Shown here one piece after another: positions 57,474 through 64,000 of a DNA stretch of 64,000 nt (its first letter is position 1; each line of letters begins with the position of its first letter). The notes beneath the pieces are model-generated. The model was not told where the DNA came from and did not search any database. It was given only the letters and a program-made list of their open reading frames with translations. Both the position numbers and the translations under genes were made by a program. This DNA is from Yoonia sp. I 8.24 (lineage in GTDB: Bacteria > Pseudomonadota > Alphaproteobacteria > Rhodobacterales > Rhodobacteraceae). The stretch is taken from assembly GCF_022096995.1 (NCBI RefSeq), contig NZ_JACXGQ010000004.1, positions 372,001 to 436,000 on the forward strand. The letters run 5' to 3'.

Positions 57474-57501
57474 AAGCCCCCCGCATTTCTGCGGAGGCCT
57501 T
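57474..57501. terminator. terminator between the orphan gene and the rplW remnant
   Basis: A stem with mismatches (AAGCCCCCCGCA, TTTC loop, TGCGGAGGCCTT). The minus-strand side ends in CTTTTTTGTTATT, so it fits best as the original terminator after rplW. It can also serve the orphan gene on the plus strand. Confidence 0.7.
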
Positions 57502-57522
57502 CTTCAATTCTATCTAACGGGC

Positions 57523-57570
57523 TTACAGGCCAGTCGAGATGTCGAGTGTGTTACCTTCTTCGAGGGTAAC
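57523..57570 (-). pseudogene. rplW: 3' remnant of rplW (ribosomal protein L23, last 15 codons)
   Basis: The minus strand encodes VTLEEGNTLDISTGL and TAA, which matches the usual C-terminus of alphaproteobacterial, especially Rhodobacteraceae, L23. Upstream in the same frame the sequence (SYFSPLGRCS) bears no likeness to L23, so only the 3' end is present. It sits where rplW belongs, upstream of rplB, with a terminator just after it. The identification rests on memory of the family C-terminus. An intact rplW must exist elsewhere if the fragment is a duplicate. Confidence 0.72.
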
Positions 57571-57753
57571 CGAGCATCGCCCAAGTGGGCTAAAGTAACT
57601 TTCCCTATGTCTGTCATTCTGGACAAACACCTGAAGTGGTCTATCAAAGCTGGCCAGCGTGATCAGATGTAAGCCACCTCATGTTGCGGTACTTCAGTTG
57701 CATCGACGTTTTTGCGATAAACAGGGGCATGATCTTACAATCACAATTTGGCC
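57571..57753. other. unassigned segment beside the rplW remnant
   Basis: No gene is supported. A 22-codon plus-strand frame (MSVILDKHLKWSIKAGQRDQ, starting near 57607) and a short minus-strand frame exist but have no support. The segment adjoins the break in rplW, so it may hold one end of inserted DNA. Confidence 0.4.
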
Positions 57754-60700
57754 CTATGCACTTGTCGATCCCTCCACCTCGGCCCGAAGCCGATGAGATG
57801 CAGCCCCGGGAGCCGCGCCCCATACGGCAATCCAACGATAGAATATTGGCGTCAAAAACAAAGTAAATACGGTGGCAAAGCCAAGCCCTCCAACGATGAC
57901 CCAGCCGACTGCGATGCGTGCTTCGGCGCCCGCACCCGAGGTTAGGATCAAAGGCAAGCCCCCAAACACGGTTGAAACCATCGTCATCATTACGGGACGG
58001 ATGCGCAGCCTCAAGGCATTACGGATGGCGGTGTCGATGTCTTCGCCCGCTTCGCGCAATTGGTTGGCAAATTCGACAATCAGGATTCCGTTCTTCGCCA
58101 TCACCCCGATCAGCATCACGAGGCCGATCTGGCTGTAATAGTTCAATGATCCGCCTGTTAACGAGATCGCCAATACGGCGGCCGCGAGGCCAAAGGGGAC
58201 TGTCATCATGATGACCACAGCGCTTGCGAAACTTTCGAATTGCGCGGCAAGCACCAGCAGAACCACAACAAGTGCGACGCCGAAGACAGCATACATCCCA
58301 CCAGACGTATCGTTCAAAGTTGCGGCTTCACCGGTGAAGATGATGCCCATCCCGTCAGGTAAAACTTCGTCTGCAATGGCAAGCAACTGATCCATAGACG
58401 CCGAAAGGTCGACGCCTGCGCCTAGGTTGGCTTGCATTGAAACAGCCAAAGACCCACCCAAACGTTCGATCTGTGCTTCGCTGACAACTGTGTTCAGCGA
58501 GGCAACGGCAGACAATGGAATATAGGCTCCGCTGTCTAATCGGATGGACATAAATTCGATATCGGACGGGTCGTCAACCGGTGGGCCACCCGGCACGACA
58601 TTAACGTCAATCTCGGTGTCATTAGAAAAGACGCTTACCGCCACGTCGCCCTGAACCATAGCCTGAACGAGGCTTGTGACATCCGAGCTGTTCAACCCCA
58701 TGTCACCCGCGGCAGCATCATCGACAGTCACCTCTAATTGCGCATCGACGCTATCGTTGGAAAGTTGCGGGTTCGAAAAGGTATCATCAACCGACATTGC
58801 CGCGACAAGGCTTTCGGCGGCCGCTGTTATCTCGGCGACATTGTTGCCCGAAACCGCAAAGCTCAGCCCGCCCCCTGCGCCGCGAATGTTGAGGCTGTTA
58901 GTGGAGCGCGCGCTGACCTGCACGCCAGGAACCGAAGACAATTTGCCGCTGATTTCGGCAATCAGTTCTTGTTGGGTAAAGTCGCGCTCGGCCCAATCGG
59001 GCAAGCGAACGACGATAAACGCACTTGTTCCGCCGCCAACGCCAATGATGCTTTGCACTGCGTCGATTTGGCCACTTTCGATGTAGGGCGCAAGAATATC
59101 TTCGACCAACACGACCTGCGTGTCGAGATAATCGACCGTCGTATCAGATGACCCGCGTGCTTGAACAAGGAAAAAGCCACGGTCTTCGTCCGGTGTAACT
59201 GTAGAAGGCAATGTCATCGCCGCTCCGCCCGCGATCATAGCAAACCCCAGCGCCACAGCGAGGACGATAAGAGGGGTACGGATAGCAAAATCCATCACCG
59301 CGTCAAAGGCCCGCGCTATGCGGCTTGGCTGTGTTTGGGTGGTTTTGATCTGGGATTTCCCTGGGTCAAGCAATGCGGCCAGAACAGGTGCCAGTGTCAA
59401 TGCTGTGATAGACGACAATGTCACCGCAAACGCGAGCACGAACCCGAATTCAGAGAACACCCCCCCCGCCTGACCGGGCAGGAACGAAATCGGAATGAAT
59501 ACAGCCGCAAGCGTGGCCGTGGTTGAGATCACGGCAAAAAACACTTCGTTAGTGCCCGCTGCGGCGGCGGCAAATGCCCCCATCCCCGACTTGCGCTTGC
59601 GCACGATATTTTCGATCACGACGATTGCGTCATCGACGACCATGCCCGTGGCCAACACAAGTGCAAGAAGGCTGATGGTATTGACAGAAAAGCCCGTTAA
59701 CCAAATCGCGGCTAAGGTGCCGATTAATGCGACTGGAATGGTGATTGCTGGGATCACCGTCGCGCGCGGCGAGCGCAGGAATGCAAAGATAACAGCAACC
59801 ACGATCCCGGTTGCCAGAAGGATGGATTTCCCAACCTCGCTGATGGACCCTTCGATAAATATCCCATCGTCTGAGGTCACCACAAGCTGCACATCATCGG
59901 GCAGTTGCGTGCGCAATGCTTCGACGGCCACCCCCACGTCGCGGGAAATTTCGAGCGTGTTGCCAACCGATTGCCGTGTTATGTCCAGACCAACGGCCGT
60001 TACACCATTCACACGTGTATAAACGCTGGTGTCTTCAGGGATCAGTTGGACAAAGGCGACATCTGCCACCTGAGTTGTGTCGTTGATCGGTAAATCGTTG
60101 ATTGTTTCAACCGTAACTTCTTCGTTGCCGACACGCAGCGCGAGCGTTTGAGACTCAGTCGACAACGAGCCAAGGGCTGTGTCATCGCGCAGTTGTGCCA
60201 ACGCAGTCGAGACGTCAAAAATTGTTAGGCCGCGGCTAAGCAAAGACGGCATATTCAATGCGACCCGGAATTCATTGGCCCGGTTACCACGCACGGTAAC
60301 TTCGGCAATCCCGTTGATCAGGGACAGACGTTCGTAAACCGCACCTTCGGCGATTTGGGTAAGCTCGTCAAAGCTGGCGTCCCCCAAGAGAGCCAGTCTG
60401 ATAATAGCGTCTGAATTGCTGTCGCTTTTGGAGACGGTGGAATCGTCGATATCATCAGGCAAGGATCGCAACGTATCAGACACGATTTCGCGCGCTTCGT
60501 TGGCTGCGACATCCACGTCCGTTCCGTCCGACAGGTCAATTGTGATGCGACTAGAGCCCGTGCTGGAGGTGGATTCGATATTGGACATACCTTCTAGCGC
60601 GCTTAGGGCGTCTTCCAGGACTTGGGTGACTTCCGTGTCCACAGTGCTTGCCACTGCGCCGTCATAGGTGGTGCGCACGGATAGAACCGGTTGATCCACA

Positions 60701-60843
60701 TCAGGCATTTCGCGAATATCAACGCTTGTTAACGCTGCAAGCCCGGCGATGATGATAAGCAGGTTTAGCACGATCCCTAGGATTGGCCGTGCGACAAACG
60801 TATCGGCGAAACCTGCCTTGTGCGCGCTTTTTTCGAAACTCAT
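57754..60843 (-). CDS. RND efflux transporter, inner-membrane subunit (AcrB/MexB-like)
   Basis: Proton-driven multidrug or metabolite pump (1029 aa). Twelve membrane helices in the two-repeat RND layout, with large periplasmic loops. Family landmarks are the N-terminal FVARPILGIVLNLLIIIAGL, GMVVDDAIVVIENI in helix 4 region (proton-relay aspartates DD near residue 405) and GLVMLIGVMAKNGILIVEF in the C-terminal half. It overlaps the fusion protein gene by four bases. Substrates unknown. No outer-membrane factor is in the window. Confidence 0.9.
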   Translation of the reverse strand: MSFEKSAHKAGFADTFVARPILGIVLNLLIIIAGLAALTSVDIREMPDVDQPVLSVRTTYDGAVASTVDTEVTQVLEDALSALEGMSNIESTSSTGSSRITIDLSDGTDVDVAANEAREIVSDTLRSLPDDIDDSTVSKSDSNSDAIIRLALLGDASFDELTQIAEGAVYERLSLINGIAEVTVRGNRANEFRVALNMPSLLSRGLTIFDVSTALAQLRDDTALGSLSTESQTLALRVGNEEVTVETINDLPINDTTQVADVAFVQLIPEDTSVYTRVNGVTAVGLDITRQSVGNTLEISRDVGVAVEALRTQLPDDVQLVVTSDDGIFIEGSISEVGKSILLATGIVVAVIFAFLRSPRATVIPAITIPVALIGTLAAIWLTGFSVNTISLLALVLATGMVVDDAIVVIENIVRKRKSGMGAFAAAAAGTNEVFFAVISTTATLAAVFIPISFLPGQAGGVFSEFGFVLAFAVTLSSITALTLAPVLAALLDPGKSQIKTTQTQPSRIARAFDAVMDFAIRTPLIVLAVALGFAMIAGGAAMTLPSTVTPDEDRGFFLVQARGSSDTTVDYLDTQVVLVEDILAPYIESGQIDAVQSIIGVGGGTSAFIVVRLPDWAERDFTQQELIAEISGKLSSVPGVQVSARSTNSLNIRGAGGGLSFAVSGNNVAEITAAAESLVAAMSVDDTFSNPQLSNDSVDAQLEVTVDDAAAGDMGLNSSDVTSLVQAMVQGDVAVSVFSNDTEIDVNVVPGGPPVDDPSDIEFMSIRLDSGAYIPLSAVASLNTVVSEAQIERLGGSLAVSMQANLGAGVDLSASMDQLLAIADEVLPDGMGIIFTGEAATLNDTSGGMYAVFGVALVVVLLVLAAQFESFASAVVIMMTVPFGLAAAVLAISLTGGSLNYYSQIGLVMLIGVMAKNGILIVEFANQLREAGEDIDTAIRNALRLRIRPVMMTMVSTVFGGLPLILTSGAGAEARIAVGWVIVGGLGFATVFTLFLTPIFYRWIAVWGAAPGAASHRLRAEVEGSTSA

Positions 60844-61967
60844 ACGCCTTGGCCTTCGTTTGACTGCGCGGTGCTGACCTGCGCGCCTTCGCGTAGCTTT
60901 GATGCGCCTTCGGTCACAATCTGCGACCCGACACGCGCCTCTGTTTCAATCCAGACTTGGTCGCCATCACGATAGCGAATGGTGACAGGAACACGGCTGG
61001 TTGTTCCTTCCACAGCGACCCAGATGCCTGCACCGGCGCGGTCCCAAGTGATCGCAGTCGACGGGACTATAGGCAATGGTGTAGTTTCTTCGGTCATTCG
61101 GACGGCAAAGGTCATCCCAGACAGCAGCAACCCTTCGGCATTATCGATTTCAGCTTGCACTGTTGCGCTGCGTGTCACGCTGTCGAGGCGGCTGTCAAAT
61201 GCCGTGATCGCGCCTTCGAACACCCGGCCTGTGTAGGTCGGGGTGACTACAAAAACAGGCTTACCTTCGGCCAACAACCCGATCGAGCGTTCGGGCACCT
61301 CGAACTCAGCTAGCAGAGTCGTGGAATCGTCAATCGTCACGATCAGATCACCGCTGGATAACTGATCGCCCACGTGAATATCGCTCAACCCAATGCGGCC
61401 AGAAATTGGTGCGGTAATCGTGCGGTTCTCCAAAGCTACTTCCGCCAATCCGACATTGGCCTCTGCCAGTCGCAACGCCACTTCCGCCTCTGCCAAGGCC
61501 ACATCCGTTACAACCGAACTGCCATTATTGTGCAGCCCTTCATAGCGGGAAACGGTGGCCTGCGCCTGATCACGGTTAGCCTGAGCGATCTCAAGGGACA
61601 GACGTTCTGTACGGTCATCCAGACGAAGAATGACATCGCCCTGTTCAACAAGGGTATTGGCCTGAAGTGCCGCCTCCGCAACCTCACCCGTTTCCGTTGC
61701 AATCACATCAGCACGACGCGAGGAGACTGCACTGCCGACCGCACGCAGCGAGAGGCTATAACTGCGTTCTTCAAGTGGAGCGAGTACAACCGTCGTGGTC
61801 CGGCTTTGCCCGCGTGGACCTGCATCCACACCGCGTGACGGCGCGCCGGATTCTTCGGTCGGTACACTGCCCCAAAGCTGGGAAACCTGATGCGGAACCC
61901 CGAATGCTATAACGTAAGCCCCCGCGAGAACGCCCAACGACAAAAGAACAACAACAACTTTTTTCAA
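60840..61967 (-). CDS. RND efflux periplasmic adaptor (membrane fusion protein)
   Basis: A 375-aa adaptor anchored by an N-terminal hydrophobic segment (VVVVLLSLGVLAGAYVIAFG). Lipoyl-like halves (ATETGEVAEAALQANTLVEQ and ITAPISGRIGLSDIHVGDQL) flank a coiled-coil hairpin. Ends before the pump start with an ATGA overlap, so the two are co-translated. The upstream gap holds a possible leader peptide. Confidence 0.88.
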   Translation of the reverse strand: MKKVVVVLLSLGVLAGAYVIAFGVPHQVSQLWGSVPTEESGAPSRGVDAGPRGQSRTTTVVLAPLEERSYSLSLRAVGSAVSSRRADVIATETGEVAEAALQANTLVEQGDVILRLDDRTERLSLEIAQANRDQAQATVSRYEGLHNNGSSVVTDVALAEAEVALRLAEANVGLAEVALENRTITAPISGRIGLSDIHVGDQLSSGDLIVTIDDSTTLLAEFEVPERSIGLLAEGKPVFVVTPTYTGRVFEGAITAFDSRLDSVTRSATVQAEIDNAEGLLLSGMTFAVRMTEETTPLPIVPSTAITWDRAGAGIWVAVEGTTSRVPVTIRYRDGDQVWIETEARVGSQIVTEGASKLREGAQVSTAQSNEGQGV

Positions 61968-62298
61968 TATCTTCTAAGCTCCAAATCAGGCGTCATGTCG
62001 TGCGACGCATTTAGCGGTTCGCGAAAAAACACATCTCTCGTCATACCATGTACAAGAGCACCGCATCCCCATGAACGATCTGTGCGACCGGGTGAGACGC
62101 GTCGCTGCTATATGAATTTTTGGCCATGACAATGCTCTCTAAATGAACGCGTTCTGAATTATACGCGGTTCAAAACCTCTTCCGTCGCGTTGGTTCGAAT
62201 TTTTCATTTGTCCGCCGTCAGGGTTAGATATGTACGGACTCTCAGGACGCCCAGCTTCGGCACGAAAGCGTGACAGGTCCAGATTTTGGTACGGCCTT
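61968..62298. promoter_or_regulatory. regulatory gap between the RND operon and the Bcr gene
   Basis: 331 bases without a clear gene. The minus strand has TATAAT (62163-62158), without a good -35, inside an imperfect repeat TGAACGCG/CGCGGTTCA (62144-62172). Downstream of it lies a short reading frame, described separately. No other structure was recognised. Confidence 0.5.
62041..62127 (-). CDS. possible leader peptide upstream of the RND operon
   Basis: A 28-codon frame (MAKNSYSSDASHPVAQIVHG start) with GAGAG eight bases upstream. It lies about 30 bases after a TATAAT box and 73 bases before the adaptor gene. Translation-dependent control is possible; the evidence is positional only. Confidence 0.3.
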   Translation of the reverse strand: MAKNSYSSDASHPVAQIVHGDAVLLYMV

Positions 62299-63513
62299 TC
62301 ATGGACCGCTCGTAATATGAACAACGTTATCCGCGACGAAAGACCGATTTTTTACGATCATCCACAAGGTCGAACAAGTCGCTCCGATCACGATCAGAAG
62401 CACGCCGTAGTTCGCAATAAGGTCGCCGGATTTGAACGTCACGATCTGGATGCCTACTGCACCCATCAAGGTCCCGCTGAACTGAATGAGGGCTGCTGCC
62501 GATCCGGTGTCAGACGCCTGTTGATCAAGGAGCAGGTTTGCCCCCGGAACGCGCACGACAATGACGGCGATTGTCATGGTCGCGGCGGTCGCGGCAAATA
62601 TAAACGGCGATGCGTCGCCAATGGACAACATCATTAAACCGCCCAAAGTCATGATCCCAAAGCACCCCAAAATGATGCTTTGTACAGGAACATACCGAGA
62701 CAATTTCAGGTAAAGTGTCGGCCCGACCATCGCGCAGACCGCGTTGAGGGCGAAGATAAAGCTGAAAGCCTGCTCAGTCATCCCGAAGCGGTCGACATAG
62801 ACGTATGACGAAATCCCGATGAATGCCATGAGGCACATCGGTGAGGCAGCAAAGATGACAAGCAGGTAGGCAAACTTTGGGTTCATCAATACGACCCCCA
62901 ACCGGTTCCACGACCGCAGGAATGGGCCGGTTGATTTTGCCTCTAGCGTCTCGCGATACTGGGTCACAAGCACGATCACGAAACTTCCGAACACAGCCAA
63001 AGCCACAAACATCATATGCCATGACGCGATTTTTAACAGGAATGCGCCCAAGATCGGCGCGACCATCGGCGCGACGAGAACCAAGGACATCACAGTCGCC
63101 ATAACGCGCTCGCGTTCGCGACCATCAAACAGGTCTTTCACGATGGATGTCCCGACGACCGTGACACCGCCGCCCGCAAACCCCTGCACTATTCTGGCCG
63201 AAATGAGAGCTTCGACACTGAAGGACGCGGCACACAGAAAACTGGCGGCGACATAAAGGGCCAGCGTGGTGAAAAGGATCGGCTTGCGGCCCGTCCGTTC
63301 GCTGAGCGGCCCCCAAAACAGCATGCTGATCGCAAAGGCAATCATGTAGCCGCCAAGCGTGAGGTTGATCATGCTTCGGCTGGTCGAAAACGTCTCTGTC
63401 ATCTGTGGTAGCGCAGGCAGATAGAGGTCCATCGTCAGCGGCGGGAACGCCCCAAGTGCGATCAAGAGAAACAGCGTTCCCTTCTTGCCGAGGGCGGGTT
63501 GACTAACCTTCAT
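62299..63513 (-). CDS. Bcr/CflA-family multidrug MFS transporter
   Basis: A 404-aa exporter with twelve helices. The loop motif GPLSERTGRKPILF (about 68-81) and motif C-like region ARIVQGFAGGGVTVVGTSIV are family features. N-terminus LGAFPPLTMDLYLPALPQM with the DLYLP signature is typical of Bcr/CflA. It lies 47 bases from the cytochrome b561 gene on the same strand. Confidence 0.87.
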   Translation of the reverse strand: MKVSQPALGKKGTLFLLIALGAFPPLTMDLYLPALPQMTETFSTSRSMINLTLGGYMIAFAISMLFWGPLSERTGRKPILFTTLALYVAASFLCAASFSVEALISARIVQGFAGGGVTVVGTSIVKDLFDGRERERVMATVMSLVLVAPMVAPILGAFLLKIASWHMMFVALAVFGSFVIVLVTQYRETLEAKSTGPFLRSWNRLGVVLMNPKFAYLLVIFAASPMCLMAFIGISSYVYVDRFGMTEQAFSFIFALNAVCAMVGPTLYLKLSRYVPVQSIILGCFGIMTLGGLMMLSIGDASPFIFAATAATMTIAVIVVRVPGANLLLDQQASDTGSAAALIQFSGTLMGAVGIQIVTFKSGDLIANYGVLLIVIGATCSTLWMIVKNRSFVADNVVHITSGP

Positions 63514-63560
63514 TGTCTGTGTCCTGTCGTTCTAGCCGAATTAAATGCGGCGTGTCTGGG

Positions 63561-64000
63561 TTAACGTCCGGCCATGGTTGCCAGTACATCGTCACGCCGC
63601 ACCAAACGGTGCCAGATCAACGCCATGCCGATATGTCCAAGTGCCAAAAGCGCGAGGGTCCAGCCCATCTGCCCGTGCCATTCCGCCAGAACCTGCGTCC
63701 ATGCAATTTCAGCCTCTCGGGCGGGAAAAATCTGAAAACCTAAATACCTGAGACCGCGGGTGCCGCCTCCGGAAGCCAAAATCCTGCTAAAGGGCACGAG
63801 CACCATAAGACCGTAAATCGCAACGTGCCCAATCGTCGCCGCGCGCGCCATGGCACCAGCGTGGGTGGGACGTCGTGCTATATTCGCCAGCCCCCAAGCG
63901 CCGCGCACCATCACAAGGAGGAACAGCGTGAAACCCAGCGTCGTGTGGTAGCTCCAGAGGGTGTCGCGCAGCGCGTTTTCACGGGGAAGCCCCCAATGTG
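63561..64000 (-). CDS. cytochrome b561-like membrane protein, 5' end cut by window edge
   Basis: The frame stays open to base 64000, beginning with HWGLPRENALRDTLWSYHTT. It encodes membrane helices with candidate haem-ligand histidines (SYHTTLGF, GHVAIYGL, EWHGQMGW, LGHIGMALIWHRL). A superoxide- or quinol-linked electron carrier of the bacterial cytochrome b561 family is likely. The C-terminus is complete; the N-terminus is missing. Confidence 0.82.
   Translation of the reverse strand, partial: HWGLPRENALRDTLWSYHTTLGFTLFLLVMVRGAWGLANIARRPTHAGAMARAATIGHVAIYGLMVLVPFSRILASGGGTRGLRYLGFQIFPAREAEIAWTQVLAEWHGQMGWTLALLALGHIGMALIWHRLVRRDDVLATMAGR

Noticed and set aside
57607..57675. 22-codon frame beside the rplW remnant
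   Set aside because: Too short, no ribosome site; noted only as part of the break segment.
62139..62324. 61-codon minus-strand frame in the gap before the RND operon
   Set aside because: It overlaps the Bcr gene end and the promoter-like box, and has no recognisable features.
1..64000. CRISPR arrays, rRNA and tRNA genes, intact insertion sequences
   Set aside because: Looked for in the intergenic gaps; no regular repeats, cloverleaf-like segments or transposase genes were found.

Overview
The window is a 64 kb piece of an alphaproteobacterial chromosome, most likely from the marine Roseobacter group of the Rhodobacteraceae (Loktanella, Yoonia or Octadecabacter-like). The basis is the general L-amino-acid Aap transporter, the monomeric NADP isocitrate dehydrogenase, the ATP12 chaperone, the yidC-MOSC-engB-argB order, the dense ABC transporters, and ribosomal protein sequences such as an rplR and rpsE of alphaproteobacterial type. 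No rRNA, tRNA, CRISPR array or intact insertion sequence was seen. Assignments come from reading protein sequences, without database searches.

Layout. 1-3.0 kb: a polyamine ABC transporter (permease cut by the window edge, ATPase, binding protein). 3.3-4.6 kb: a ferric-reductase-like membrane flavocytochrome. 4.7-9.6 kb: a LacI regulator divergent from a ribose-type sugar ABC transporter, with paired operators between them. 9.6-11.8 kb: icd. 12-17 kb: an aldehyde dehydrogenase, an MFS exporter, a DeoR regulator and a GAF-Fis regulator, all on the minus strand. 17.2-22.5 kb: a sulfide/persulfide oxidation cluster (Crp-type regulator, DUF2892 membrane protein, persulfide dioxygenase, a sulfurtransferase-SQR fusion, SulP transporter). 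23.0-27.1 kb: yidC, MOSC, engB, argB. 27.2-29.3 kb: small genes. 29.4-33.9 kb: aapPMQJ. 34.1-38.2 kb: a tightly overlapping set (ATP12, HAD, RluA-type synthase, crcB, rarA).

38.9-55.8 kb is the S10/spc/alpha ribosomal protein cluster on the minus strand, and it is broken up. Read in transcription order it runs rplB-rpsS-rplV-rpsC-rplP, then a 4 kb insertion (small basic repeat protein, DUF2145, lipoprotein, 2OG-Fe oxygenase, PPK2, a small membrane protein with a ribbon-helix-helix protein), then rpmC through rpmD, then a lone DUF1127 gene flanked by terminators, then rplO-secY-adk-rpsM-rpsK-rpoA-rplQ. Each restart has a recognisable promoter with 17-base spacing. Upstream of rplB lies an AT-rich orphan gene on the opposite strand and then only the last 15 codons of rplW plus a terminator. 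rpsJ, rplC, rplD and the body of rplW are absent from the window. This rplW remnant looks like the scar of site-specific integration or rearrangement. The last 6 kb holds an RND efflux pump with its membrane fusion protein, a Bcr/CflA exporter and a partial cytochrome b561.

The most notable points are the rplW 3' scar at 57.5 kb, the interrupted S10 operon, the orphan gene at 56.0-57.5 kb, the tandem operators at 51.5 kb, and the reorganised sulfide oxidation module.
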